Of a stretch of DNA of 64,000 nucleotides, positions 17,149-25,074 are shown piece after piece. The stretch spans positions 194,524-258,523 of the forward strand of contig DATGLD010000045.1 of the NCBI GenBank assembly GCA_035294305.1, read 5' to 3'. Source of the DNA: DASRBN01 sp035294305 (GTDB lineage Bacteria > Chloroflexota > Ktedonobacteria > Ktedonobacterales > Ktedonobacteraceae). Position numbers and translations under genes: made by a program. Numbering within the stretch: the stretch's first letter is position 1; each line of letters opens with the position of its first letter. Below the pieces are notes generated by a model. It had not been told where the DNA came from and searched no databases. It saw only the letters and a list, made by a program, of their open reading frames with translations.

Positions 17149-17937
17149 ATGATGAGCGATAGCCCCGGAAAGATCCGATCTTTACCCCCCATCGTTAAAG
17201 GGGAGGATTTGAACGGGGTTGTAGCTCTGTATCATCGCCTGCGCAAACTGATTCTGGATGGAACCTATGCGCCCGGAACTATGCTGTCACAGGTTGAACT
17301 GGCGGAAGTGCTAGGGGTAAGCCGCACGCCGCTGCGGGAAGCGTTACGCATGTTGCAAAAGGAGGGATTGATCGAGGCTGAGCATAACCAGCGCGCTCGT
17401 ATTCCCTCCTTCAATCCGCAGGTTCTTGATAGTATCTATGCTAGCCGTGTTCTCCTCGAGGCCCTGGGCATTCGACTGACCGTCCCTCGCCTGCATGCGT
17501 ATGACCTGGAAATGCTGCAAAACACGCTCACGGAATTGCTCGCTGCCGGTGATGCAGAGCGCCGGGAGGAACCGCATCGTCGATTTCACCGGCTCCTTAT
17601 AGCATATGCGGGTGAGTATCTCTATGATACAATCGCCGGCTACGCTGATCGCTGCACATTCTACCGGCGCATGTATGTACAGAGCGATCCTCGTAATCGC
17701 GTGATCGCCGATGCCGAGCACGAGGCGATTTTGCAGGCTTGTATTGCGCGAGACGCTGAAACAGCGGCATATCGTTTGACTCAGCATCTCGCTCGCACTG
17801 CGCTGACACTTCTGGCTCAATTGACGCCGGAGTACGAACCGGTGGCGGTGCGAACGGCCCTGCAAATCTCACAAGGTGGTTTGAATATCACCGAACCTAA
17901 AAAGCCAGGGAGGCGGGCAGGCTCTGCCAGTCTCTGA
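17149..17937 (+). CDS. GntR family transcriptional regulator, FCD subfamily
   Basis: 262 residues. The N-terminal winged helix (about residues 25-90) has the classic GntR pattern: LRKLILDGTYAPGTMLSQVE, LAEVLGVSRTPLREALRML and a wing ending EAEHNQRARIP. The C-terminal part (about 100-235) is an all-helical FCD ligand domain with EEPHRRFHR and HEAILQACIARD metal/ligand-region helices. It is divergent from the dioxygenase operon and precedes a PPOX-fold gene by 21 bases. It probably represses the divergent operon until an aromatic or organic acid ligand appears; the ligand is unknown. The start follows GAGGGAAGT; a second ATG lies one codon in. Confidence 0.9.
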   Translation: MMSDSPGKIRSLPPIVKGEDLNGVVALYHRLRKLILDGTYAPGTMLSQVELAEVLGVSRTPLREALRMLQKEGLIEAEHNQRARIPSFNPQVLDSIYASRVLLEALGIRLTVPRLHAYDLEMLQNTLTELLAAGDAERREEPHRRFHRLLIAYAGEYLYDTIAGYADRCTFYRRMYVQSDPRNRVIADAEHEAILQACIARDAETAAYRLTQHLARTALTLLAQLTPEYEPVAVRTALQISQGGLNITEPKKPGRRAGSASL

Positions 17938-17958
17938 AACTTGAAGAAAGGGTAAACT

Positions 17959-18456
17959 ATGAATAAGGAAGAACGAATTGCTTTTGTTCGCGCTCACCGC
18001 GTAGGTGTTTTCGGCACGAATCGCAAGAACTCAGGCCCGGCCATGACAATTGTCTACTATATCATGGATGGTAACGACCTGCTTATTTCTACCATGGAGG
18101 GCCGCGGCAAAGCCAGGTCCGTGAAGCGGGACCCTAAAGTTTCATTCTGCGTCCTCGACGAGAAGTGGCCGCCGTCTTATCTGCTGCTGTATTGCCATGC
18201 CTCAATCGACGCTACCATCGATACCGACCTTGAAAAAGTTGTTGACATGAGTATGGCTATTTCGAGCTTGATGGCTGGCCAGCCAATGCCAGAATCGGTG
18301 CGTGATGCCACGAGAGAGCGTGTCATCAGGGAGCGGCGCGTTCGATTACGCCTGCGTCCCTATCAATCTTTCGAGTCGCCCCCGCGTCATGTTCATGCAC
18401 CGGCGGATGCTTTAAAACTCACCCACGATTATGGAGCAATTCTACCGTGGGAGTAG
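17959..18456 (+). CDS. PPOX-class (pyridoxamine oxidase fold) flavin or F420 binding protein
   Basis: A 165-residue split-barrel protein. RAHRVGVFGTNRKNSGPAMT, ISTMEGRGKARSVKRDPKVSF and LLYCHASI follow the PPOX/F420-dependent reductase pattern, including the basic K-R/SVKRDP block that contacts the cofactor phosphate. Such enzymes reduce or oxidise small molecules using FMN or F420H2. It is downstream of the GntR gene and probably co-transcribed, so it may belong to the same catabolic response. Cofactor choice is not settled. Confidence 0.8.
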   Translation: MNKEERIAFVRAHRVGVFGTNRKNSGPAMTIVYYIMDGNDLLISTMEGRGKARSVKRDPKVSFCVLDEKWPPSYLLLYCHASIDATIDTDLEKVVDMSMAISSLMAGQPMPESVRDATRERVIRERRVRLRLRPYQSFESPPRHVHAPADALKLTHDYGAILPWE

Positions 18457-18490
18457 AGAAGGAAACTCTCACCTACTGTGGCTCCTCAAG

Positions 18491-18886
18491 CTACTGATTA
18501 ATGCGCCTGGAAAGCAAAAACTCGCTGAAGTTTACTACGCTCTCCACCTCACCCTCGTTGAGCATATTGACAATCTTTTTGACCACGATGCGGTGAGGCT
18601 GGTTGGGCGTGGACGGCAGTGTGAAGCCAATGGCGTTGGCAGTTTGTGGCATGCGCTCACCACGAATCTCATCGGCCATCAGTTCCAGCAAATCAGCTAT
18701 ATCCAGGTCGAGCGCGTTAGCCAGGCTTTCGAGTACCTTCGAGGAGGGATACTTCTGCCCTCGTTCGATCTCGCCCACGTAAATCTCTGAGAGTCCCGCC
18801 TTATCTCCAAGCTCTTTGATCGTCAGTTGGCGATCTTGCCGTTCGCGCCGGATCACTCTGCCCACAATTTCTTGCAAATCAGCCAT
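18491..18886 (-). CDS. XRE-family regulator resembling ClgR
   Basis: 131 residues. An HTH of the XRE type fills residues 5-65 (LQEIVGRVIRRERQ, LTIKELGDKAGLSEIYVGEIERGQKYPSSKVLESLANAL). The start 'LxEhhGxVhRRxRQ' and the 'YhxEhERGxKxxSSxhLxxhxxAL' helix closely recall ClgR, the actinobacterial activator of clp protease genes. The gene is divergent from a clpP operon, which strengthens the guess. Two TATGC-N5-GCATA palindromes lie between them. The C-terminal 60 residues are unlike known domains. Assignment as ClgR is inference; XRE membership is clear. Confidence 0.8.
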   Translation of the reverse strand: MADLQEIVGRVIRRERQDRQLTIKELGDKAGLSEIYVGEIERGQKYPSSKVLESLANALDLDIADLLELMADEIRGERMPQTANAIGFTLPSTPNQPHRIVVKKIVNMLNEGEVESVVNFSEFLLSRRINQ

Positions 18887-18903
18887 CGTATTCCCTTTCT
18901 ATC

Positions 18904-18968
18904 TATGCTTATGGCATATCTTTGATCGGCCTATGCTAAAAGCATATCTTTTGCCTATTAGTATAGGC
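18904..18968. promoter_or_regulatory. Three palindromic sites between the ClgR-like gene and the clpP operon
   Basis: Two identical sites TATGC-N5-GCATA lie at 18904-18918 and 18932-18946, 28 bases apart, each followed by TCTTT. A third dyad, GCCTAT-N4-ATAGGC, lies at 18953-18968. They sit 18-82 bases from the regulator start and about 110-170 bases before the first clp-operon gene. They are probable operators for the XRE regulator. Confidence 0.6.
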
Positions 18969-19075
18969 TATTGGCATGGTAATATGCAAGTGAAAGTAAT
19001 GTCGGGTTTCTAGCGGCAATTGGGTGGCTAAAAGGTCACTCTTGCAAACATACCTTACGAGGGAGGACATATCCT

Positions 19076-19348
19076 ATGGCATTCCATTTTGGAGAACTCT
19101 TATCCGATCAAAAGGATGTCCGGTTTTCAGTACCGATTCCTATGGTCTACGAGAGCGTCCGCAGTGAGCCGCTGCGCTGGGAATATCGAGTTCTCAGCGT
19201 TGATGCGCGCGAAGAAGATTTACCGTCAATCGAAGATTTGAATGAACTGGGTAGCCGGGGCTGGCTGCTGGTCGGAATTCTGGATCAGGGAGCGACCGGA
19301 AGAAGTTCGCTCGTTCATTACTACTTTGTGCGGCAGCGCCAGGAGTAG
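19076..19348 (+). CDS. Small DUF4177-like protein of the clpP operon
   Basis: A 90-residue protein. The stretch RWEYRVLSVDAREED followed by LNELGSRGWLLVGIL and ending YYFVRQRQ matches the compact DUF4177 pattern (Trp-Glu-Tyr start, LNxLGxxGWxLVG middle, final FxRx). The N-terminal 35 residues are extra. The clpP gene begins 14 bases after its stop, so both should share a transcript. It may be a ClpP-associated factor, but that rests on position only. Confidence 0.65.
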   Translation: MAFHFGELLSDQKDVRFSVPIPMVYESVRSEPLRWEYRVLSVDAREEDLPSIEDLNELGSRGWLLVGILDQGATGRSSLVHYYFVRQRQE

Positions 19349-19362
19349 ATAGGAGAAAAGCT

Positions 19363-19965
19363 ATGACATCGAGTCTTGTAGTTCCAACGGTAATAGAGGC
19401 GACGGGGCGTGGAGAACGCGCCTATGACATTTACTCGCGCCTGCTGCGGGATCGCATTATCATGATAAATGGCCCGGTCGAGTCGACCATGGCCAGCCTG
19501 GTAGTGGCGCAGTTGCTGTTTTTGTACTCGGAAGATAGCCAGCGTGAGATCAATGTCTATATCAATTCGCCCGGTGGTGAGGTCACGTCGGGACTGGCAA
19601 TTTACGATACGATGCGTTCGCTATCTTGCCCGGTTGCCACGACCTGCGTAGGCTTTGCCGCCAGTTTCGGCACCATTCTGCTGATGGCCGGTGACAAGGG
19701 CCTGCGGCGTTCACTGCCGCATGCCCGCATCCACATTCATCAACCTCTGATTCAGGGCGGAATTGGCGGGCAGGCTACCGATATCGATATCCATGCCCGT
19801 GAAATCCTGCACACGCGAGATGTTCTTAACGAGATCATCCACTACCATACGGGCCAGCCGCTGGAGCGCATCAAACGCGACACTGAACGCGACTTCTTCA
19901 TGAGCCCCGAAGAGGCTATCGAGTATGGCATCGTTGATGAGATACTCAAACTGGCCGAGAAGTAG
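19363..19965 (+). CDS. clpP: ATP-dependent Clp protease proteolytic subunit
   Basis: A 200-residue ClpP. The catalytic triad is intact: Ser101 in GFAASFG, His126 in RIHIHQP and Asp177 in ERDFFMS. The INSPGGEVTSG block and the ARIHIHQPLIQGGIGGQATD region fit the family, and length is typical. ClpP forms the two-ring chamber that degrades proteins fed by ClpX, ClpA or ClpC. No Clp ATPase is encoded nearby. It lies behind the DUF4177-like gene and is divergent from a ClgR-like regulator. Confidence 0.95.
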   Translation: MTSSLVVPTVIEATGRGERAYDIYSRLLRDRIIMINGPVESTMASLVVAQLLFLYSEDSQREINVYINSPGGEVTSGLAIYDTMRSLSCPVATTCVGFAASFGTILLMAGDKGLRRSLPHARIHIHQPLIQGGIGGQATDIDIHAREILHTRDVLNEIIHYHTGQPLERIKRDTERDFFMSPEEAIEYGIVDEILKLAEK

Positions 19966-19986
19966 CTACCGGCTTGCTAGGAAAGG

Positions 19987-20011
19987 CGGGTCAATTCACC
20001 TGATCGACCCG
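19987..20011. terminator. Probable terminator between clpP and the convergent AsnC gene
   Basis: CGGGTC pairs with GACCCG around an imperfect inner stem, with a T-rich stretch (TCTGTTCTAT) after it on the plus strand. It lies between the ends of convergent genes. The stem is modest. Confidence 0.4.
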
Positions 20012-20066
20012 TCTGTTCTATAAAATCGATTAAACGTTGCCAGAGGAGCCCGGGGTCTCTACAGAA

Positions 20067-20567
20067 TCATGCGGAGGCTTCAACCTCCTCGTCGCCCGCG
20101 TTAGCGAATTTTTGGGTAATGATTCTTCTTGCCAGCGGCGTAGAGAGTACGATTGAGGTTGTGAGGGGGCCGTGCGCTGATAGGCGGTCGATAAGGGTCT
20201 CCAGATGTTCAACCGACGAGGCCATTATCCTCATAATGAGCGAATCACTGCCTGTGACGCGGTAGCACTCCAATACCTCAGGCATCTCCTGTAGGTAAGG
20301 TACAGAACGTGTACATCTCTCTCCAGGCGCAGAGCCCATGCGGATAATAGCGGTGACGGGGAAGCCGATCTTTGCTACATTGACCTGAGCATGATATCCA
20401 CTGATAATACCCGCATCTTGCATCCTGTGAATACGCTCTGCCACCGCGGGTGAAGAGAGACCAACTCGCTGCCCAAGTTCACTGTAGGAAAGGCGGGCAT
20501 TTTCTTGCAGCGCCTCTAAAAGCCGCCAGCCGGTGTCATCCAGCAGCTTCTCAATTTCTAAAGCCAT
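20067..20567 (-). CDS. Lrp/AsnC family transcriptional regulator
   Basis: A 166-residue protein with the two domains of the family: an N-terminal HTH (LDDTGWRLLEALQENARLSYSELGQRVGLSSPAVAERIHRMQDAGII) and a C-terminal RAM/ligand domain (IRMG, YRVTGSDSLIMRIMASSVEHLETLIDRL, TSIVLSTPL). Such proteins form octamers that respond to amino acids. Targets unknown. A dyad TGAAAAG-N7-CTTTTCA upstream could be an autoregulatory site. Confidence 0.92.
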   Translation of the reverse strand: MALEIEKLLDDTGWRLLEALQENARLSYSELGQRVGLSSPAVAERIHRMQDAGIISGYHAQVNVAKIGFPVTAIIRMGSAPGERCTRSVPYLQEMPEVLECYRVTGSDSLIMRIMASSVEHLETLIDRLSAHGPLTTSIVLSTPLARRIITQKFANAGDEEVEASA

Positions 20568-20602
20568 TTTGCACCTTTATCTTACTCTTTTAGCTGTTTC
20601 CA

Positions 20603-20623
20603 TGAAAAGACTTTTACTTTTCA
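20603..20623. promoter_or_regulatory. Dyad TGAAAAG-N7-CTTTTCA upstream of the AsnC-type gene
   Basis: A perfect 7+7 inverted repeat with an AT-rich spacer lies 36-56 bases upstream of the AsnC start and 93 bases before the divergent small membrane gene. AT-rich dyads of this layout are usual for Lrp-type regulators; binding is inferred. Confidence 0.35.
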
Positions 20624-20715
20624 CTTCATTATACACCAGGTTAGGGTTACAATTGAAGCGTAAAAGCTGGCAAATAGCGAGTCAGCGACCTATGAAAACA
20701 GTAAAGGAGGCCATC

Positions 20716-20844
20716 ATGCTGACACTCATTATTATAGTAGTGCTGTTTATTGTATTCGATTATATGGCCTGGCGGTGGGGTGTTGATACCACTGATGGTG
20801 TTACGAGTTGCGAGTGGGATCGCCGGTGGCGTTCATTTGAATGA
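20716..20844 (+). CDS. 42-residue single-pass membrane protein
   Basis: A tiny gene with a perfect ribosome site (AAAGGAGG five bases before ATG) and its own terminator at 20881. The product has one hydrophobic helix (about residues 2-17, LTLIIIVVLFIVFDYMAWRW) followed by a short polar tail (WGVDTTDGVTSCEWDRRW). The frame is open further upstream, but that part lacks a start signal. No family is recognised. The clean expression signals make it a good candidate for a real small protein. Confidence 0.6.
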   Translation: MLTLIIIVVLFIVFDYMAWRWGVDTTDGVTSCEWDRRWRSFE

Positions 20845-20880
20845 AGATGCAAAAATAGGCTGATGATATGAGAATGAGTG

Positions 20881-20922
20881 GGGATGACATTGCGCATCTA
20901 TTTGCGATGTCATCCCTTTTCC
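20881..20922 (+). terminator. Intrinsic terminator after the small membrane protein
   Basis: GGGATGACATTGC pairs with GCGATGTCATCCC (13 pairs, one G-U) around a 10-base loop, followed by TTTTCCTTT. It lies between the small gene and the convergent DinB-like gene. Confidence 0.8.
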
Positions 20923-20950
20923 TTTATCAAGACACACGCTTGTAAACGAC

Positions 20951-21445
20951 CTATTTGCGGTCGTCGAGCAATTTGTGGACCTGTTGCGCGTGGTCCCGGT
21001 AATGCTCGTAGGAATTATCGGCGATCACGGCAATGATTGAGGCACCGGGCCACGCTTCGGTCCAGGCAAAGCGATGTGATGCATTGATATCCTCCTCCGA
21101 AAGTGTTTGAAAGAGCGCATCCACCTGGTTGAGGAACTGCTGGTGAGCGTCATGAAAGAACTGCTCTATCTCTGATAGGGACTGGTCCCTGTACTGCTGG
21201 TAAATGCGCTCATTCGAATGCATATCGACCCGTTCTGCCGGCTGCGGCGTTTCTCCCCGCACTACCTCATCGAGCCAGCGGGCGCAGATTTGTTCCCAGG
21301 CGGCAATATGCGCCATGATATCCTTGATAGACCAATCTCCCTCAGAGGGCGAAGCACAGAGTTGCGCCTCATTCAGGGGCGCGATGAGGGATTCGAACTG
21401 CGCATATTCTGTCTGAATCGTGTCCAACAATGTTGTCTTGTCCAA
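20951..21445 (-). CDS. ClbS/DfsB-type DinB-superfamily protein
   Basis: A 164-residue four-helix bundle. The opening MDKTTLLDTIQTEYAQFESLI, the PSEGDWSIKDIMAHIAAWEQ block (with the family's His) and HYRDHAQQVHKLL at the end (second His region) match the ClbS/DfsB branch of the DinB superfamily. ClbS hydrolyses the colibactin warhead, while most relatives are uncharacterised. A GGAGG site precedes the start. The gene is monocistronic. Confidence 0.82.
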   Translation of the reverse strand: MDKTTLLDTIQTEYAQFESLIAPLNEAQLCASPSEGDWSIKDIMAHIAAWEQICARWLDEVVRGETPQPAERVDMHSNERIYQQYRDQSLSEIEQFFHDAHQQFLNQVDALFQTLSEEDINASHRFAWTEAWPGASIIAVIADNSYEHYRDHAQQVHKLLDDRK

Positions 21446-21686
21446 TGTATCCTCCGGAATTTTTCATGTAAGCTATTGCTTCTCAAGCACGGTTTCCTCC
21501 TGTTTGGAAGATAGGTGATGCTACCTCGTAGAGTTTACCATATTGTTTGAGCCGTTCTCTCAACTTTGGGGCCTGAGCGCTCTTCTCCTTGATGCCTGTG
21601 ATCCATAGGAAGCTCAAGAGGAGAGTGAAGAGCGGAATGAGGGGATGATTTGGAGTATGAACAAGTAGTATAGTTAGTTCTAGAGA

Positions 21687-22490
21687 CTAGAAGCTATCAA
21701 TCCTTACGAAATCGATCTCGAACCACTGCTGCCCGCTCGTGATTGCGCCAAAGCGCAGGACGCCACGCGGAGTAGCAACCGCGTACTGATTGTCCAGCCA
21801 GGCAACGAAACCAAGTGGGCGCGTGGGCGGTTCTGAAGCACGCAGCACCAACTGGTCATCAACCTGGAAAAGGGCTTCGTCCTGGCGCCATTCGAGCACA
21901 TAGGTGTGCCAGGAGGTCATATCTGCGCTGATAAGAGCTTCACGGGCGCCTGTCAACCGTTGCATCCAGCGCGCAGCTGGCCGTATATGGCCCGTCAATA
22001 GACCCAGACCGGTGGTGAGCGCCAGTGGAACTGTGGCGGCAAGAGCGCCTAAGCGCATACTATGTATTACCTGAGCTTTCCAACCGAAACCGGGAATGCC
22101 AGGAATCAGCGCCATATTGGAGGGCGGCGAAGCATAGAAAAACCACACCGCTTCTGGCAGCATCAGAATGTCTCCACGCACGGAAAAAGGATAGTTCCAG
22201 AAACCGAATCCTGCTGTGCCTCGCAAATAATCTGGACTCTCTCCCGCGCTGCTCACTGTCGCCGCAGGCAGCGATGATCTTGCTCGCGCTTCCATGCGCA
22301 AGGGTGGTTTCCATGGGAAAGCCGATCTTGCGAGCCGCCCGTAATCATCGATTTGCGCATCAGTATAAGTACCCTGTTGGGCCGAAGCGAACGACATGCG
22401 CAGAGCGGAATTCACAATTTCGAGGGAACCACCACCGGTACACGTTTGCGTCCAGCGTTGATCGAGTGGTGCGGTGAAGTCGTCGAACAT
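21687..22490 (-). CDS. Concanavalin A-like lectin/glucanase-fold protein
   Basis: A 267-residue protein beginning FDDFTAPLDQRWTQT, a common start of jelly-roll (LamG/GH16-like) domains, with later strands YVLEWRQDEALFQVDDQLVLR and WFEIDFVRIDSF that fit the same fold. Catalytic ExDxxE residues of GH16 are not evident, so it may bind rather than cut. There is no signal peptide, so it may be cytoplasmic. It begins 19 bases after the HTH-GAF gene and is probably its operon partner. Confidence 0.6.
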   Translation of the reverse strand: MFDDFTAPLDQRWTQTCTGGGSLEIVNSALRMSFASAQQGTYTDAQIDDYGRLARSAFPWKPPLRMEARARSSLPAATVSSAGESPDYLRGTAGFGFWNYPFSVRGDILMLPEAVWFFYASPPSNMALIPGIPGFGWKAQVIHSMRLGALAATVPLALTTGLGLLTGHIRPAARWMQRLTGAREALISADMTSWHTYVLEWRQDEALFQVDDQLVLRASEPPTRPLGFVAWLDNQYAVATPRGVLRFGAITSGQQWFEIDFVRIDSF

Positions 22491-22509
22491 CTTTCACCTG
22501 AACTATCTT

Positions 22510-23490
22510 CTAACCGGTTACAACGCTCTCCAGTTGAGCCTGCAGGAGTTCTTCCTCTAGCTGCTCCCATACATATTGCTCGGCCTGCTGATTGCTCATT
22601 GAAGTCGTGAGGAGTACCTGGGTCACGCGCTGGCGAAAGGTGGCGAAATATTGCTTCTGTTTCTCATGTGGAGGCATCAACATGAGCTCAATATCGAGTG
22701 GGTCAACGAACTCTTCCGGCTCGATTGCCAGCGCCAGCAGATTAGCATATTCACCTATCAGGGCATTGCGGGCCGGTGAGATAAAATAGTTGGGCTGGGT
22801 GCTGGAGATAAGGACGCAGCCTGCAATGCGTCCCGTATATAATATTGGATGGGCAGCAGCGCTTAGCTCGTATTCCACCTGATGTGCCGGAAGAGACTTA
22901 TCTTCAAAAGTATTCTGGATCTGGGCCGGTTGACAGGTTGTCACGACGTAACCGGCCAGCGATTCGGCTCCCAGGAACATTCCCTTCTGTTCTAGCTCGC
23001 CTGACCATGGCGCGGTGCCTTTCCCAACGCTCTCCCGGAGGCTGCGAATCTTCTGGCTATTTGAAGAGCGCATGCATCGTATAATAGTAATCGCTAACCC
23101 CCTGCGTTCAGGGTCTAGCTGGCTGAGTGCCTGTTGTAAAATCAAACTGGTAATGGACCAGTAGCGTAATGTTGGCTTGGTCCCTGCGTGCGCGCTGAAG
23201 ATGCGCCGGTAAAATTCGGAGGGGATTTCGCTGGCTGCATCATCAACTGTCTCATCATACCATTCTCCGAGTTTATCCCCCAGCGATTTCAGGAGCAGAT
23301 CACGATGTACGGGCTGGAGAATATGCAACAATTGACGCAGATTATGGGGGCGAGGCTCTGCCTCTCCCTTGATCCAGCGCGCTAGTGTAATTGGCTGCAC
23401 TCTCATCTCTTGAGCTATGCGTTGCCGCTCCTGAGGATTGCTGATAATCGTTCCCAGCAGTTCGCGCCAATCTCCTGGTCCTTGCTGCAT
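22510..23490 (-). CDS. HTH regulator with GAF-like sensor domain
   Basis: A 326-residue protein. Residues about 1-60 form an XRE-like helix-turn-helix (ERQRIAQEMRVQPITLARWIKGEAEPRPHNLRQLL). Residues of about 85-240 look like a GAF-type sensor domain (SLAGYVVTTCQPAQIQ, HPILYTGRIAGCVLIS, IGEYANLLALAIEPEEF). The C-terminal 80 residues are helical and acidic. HTH-GAF fusions of this design are common in Ktedonobacteria. It is followed by the lectin-fold gene, which it may control. The ligand is unknown. Confidence 0.65.
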   Translation of the reverse strand: MQQGPGDWRELLGTIISNPQERQRIAQEMRVQPITLARWIKGEAEPRPHNLRQLLHILQPVHRDLLLKSLGDKLGEWYDETVDDAASEIPSEFYRRIFSAHAGTKPTLRYWSITSLILQQALSQLDPERRGLAITIIRCMRSSNSQKIRSLRESVGKGTAPWSGELEQKGMFLGAESLAGYVVTTCQPAQIQNTFEDKSLPAHQVEYELSAAAHPILYTGRIAGCVLISSTQPNYFISPARNALIGEYANLLALAIEPEEFVDPLDIELMLMPPHEKQKQYFATFRQRVTQVLLTTSMSNQQAEQYVWEQLEEELLQAQLESVVTG

Positions 23491-23607
23491 ATCACTGCCC
23501 CTACTGCGTTAATAGCCCACAAACGCCCCAATTAGTGTTTATGATAACAGCTTAACAATAGTGTGTCAACCGAACGTTAGTTACATTGAAAAAATTTAAT
23601 GGGAAAT

Positions 23608-24636
23608 TTATGCCTGGTTGTACTCCTGGGCTGCTTTTTGTGTAGAACCTGTCATGAAAGATTGTGTAACAGACGTTTCGCTCTCTTTGCCTGTATGACG
23701 CTCTAGCCCCCAGACAGGCCCTGCAGCCGGTAAGAGCCGATTGACCAACCCGAGGATGCCGGTGGTCGCTCCTGGGAAAAGCCCATGGAATTTTGCCAGC
23801 GTTTTCGCGGGAAAACTCAGAATCACCTCAGCGCTGCCACGATGTGTGGCCTGCACGATTTTTTGGGCCGCTTTCTCCGCGCTCATTGATAGAACCGGTA
23901 AACTCCCCAGAACCGTAAACCAGGTATATTCTTTCTGGTTGTTACCCTTGAAGTAAGCATTTATCTCGGAACCGGTGCGCATGAGACCGGGAGCGATAGT
24001 AATAACTTTGATGCCCTGTTTCGCCATCTCGGCTCGCAAGCCTTCGGAAAATCCAACCGCTGCGAATTTTGCGCTGTCGTAGGGAAGCAGGTGAGGCACG
24101 CTCACTTTTCCGCCAATAGAGGTGATGTTGACGATACGTCCTTCTTTGCGCGCGAGCATCTGTGGCAGCACAGCCATAGTGGTATAATACACGCCCCAGA
24201 ACATGATGTCCATCGCTTCGCGAAAGTCCTCCAGCGTCTGCGCCATGAGCGGGCCAACTGTAATAATGCCGGCGTTATTCACCAGTATATCTATACGTCC
24301 GAATGCTTCCGTCGCCTGCTGAATCATATGCTGCGCCTGCACGCGGTCGGTTATGTCGCAAGGAATGGCCAATACTTCGGCGCCGCGTTCTTCCAATTGA
24401 TGCTTTGCCTGTACCAGTTCCTGTTCATCACGTGCGCATATTACTAATTTTGCCCCCTGGCGCGCAAACTCGTGGGCGAGCAGGAGGCCTAAACCACGCG
24501 AACCGCCCGTTATAAGCACTATCTGACCGACCAGTTTCGGCCTTTCATTCTTTTGCCTGAAACGTACCACGGTTTTTCCTACCCCGATAGCGGCTGCGCT
24601 TAAAAGTGATTTGTTGCTGTTATCATTGTCTGCCAT
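23608..24636 (-). CDS. Short-chain dehydrogenase/reductase (342 residues)
   Basis: The Rossmann motif TGGSRGLG (around residue 45) and the active-site set with Ser in NITSIGG and Tyr-x-x-x-Lys (YDSAK) are complete, as is the NNAG motif. It is longer than classical SDRs, with an N-terminal extension of about 40 residues and a C-terminal tail of about 70 that includes RHTGKESETS. The nearest look is the group of SDRs with C-terminal extensions linked to ketoacyl or lipid metabolism. The substrate is unknown. A GAGGGAG site precedes the start. Confidence 0.85.
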   Translation of the reverse strand: MADNDNSNKSLLSAAAIGVGKTVVRFRQKNERPKLVGQIVLITGGSRGLGLLLAHEFARQGAKLVICARDEQELVQAKHQLEERGAEVLAIPCDITDRVQAQHMIQQATEAFGRIDILVNNAGIITVGPLMAQTLEDFREAMDIMFWGVYYTTMAVLPQMLARKEGRIVNITSIGGKVSVPHLLPYDSAKFAAVGFSEGLRAEMAKQGIKVITIAPGLMRTGSEINAYFKGNNQKEYTWFTVLGSLPVLSMSAEKAAQKIVQATHRGSAEVILSFPAKTLAKFHGLFPGATTGILGLVNRLLPAAGPVWGLERHTGKESETSVTQSFMTGSTQKAAQEYNQA

Positions 24637-24809
24637 ACTACTCCCTCTACTTCCTTCGCATAAACTCTACCTGAAGTCAGTTCAATACTCACTTATAAGA
24701 TATGTAACATGCATCAAGTCTTATCGCAAACTCAGGAGCAGGTTCTGGATGGACTTTTAACTGAAAGCTAGCATCATCATGGTCAAAGTATGCGGGAATG
24801 AAAAATGAA

Positions 24810-24866
24810 TAAGCAAGGAAAAGCTCCTTACCGGCCATTTCGGGTAAGGGAGCTTTTCCTTGCTTA
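24810..24866 (-). terminator. Long hairpin terminator after the small membrane protein gene
   Basis: A 23/24-base inverted repeat (one extra base in one arm, 10-base loop) starts one base after the stop of the 24868-25074 gene. On the minus strand it is followed by a T-rich stretch (TTCATTTTTC), so it should end that transcript. Confidence 0.75.
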
Positions 24867-24867
24867 C

Positions 24868-25074
24868 TTATCGTTTACTGAACGCTTCCCGGCTCAGTGT
24901 AGCGGCCAGAACAAGCAGTACAGTTACAATCAGGATAGGACCCATCGCTACACGAAGCGAGGACAGCAAAGGAAGGTACTCGATCAAGAAAAGTATGATT
25001 ATCGCAATGATTATGCCTGTCAGAATAATCATGTCGCCTACGAGAAACTGGTAGATTGCGTTGATTACCTTCAT
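24868..25074 (-). CDS. Small two-helix membrane protein
   Basis: 68 residues with two hydrophobic helices (about 11-34 and 40-60) and a short basic tail. Its ATG overlaps the stop of the upstream membrane gene (ATGA), so the two are translationally coupled and likely act together. No family is recognised. It could be a subunit or stabiliser of the FTR1-like membrane protein; that is inference from coupling. Confidence 0.6.
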   Translation of the reverse strand: MKVINAIYQFLVGDMIILTGIIIAIIILFLIEYLPLLSSLRVAMGPILIVTVLLVLAATLSREAFSKR

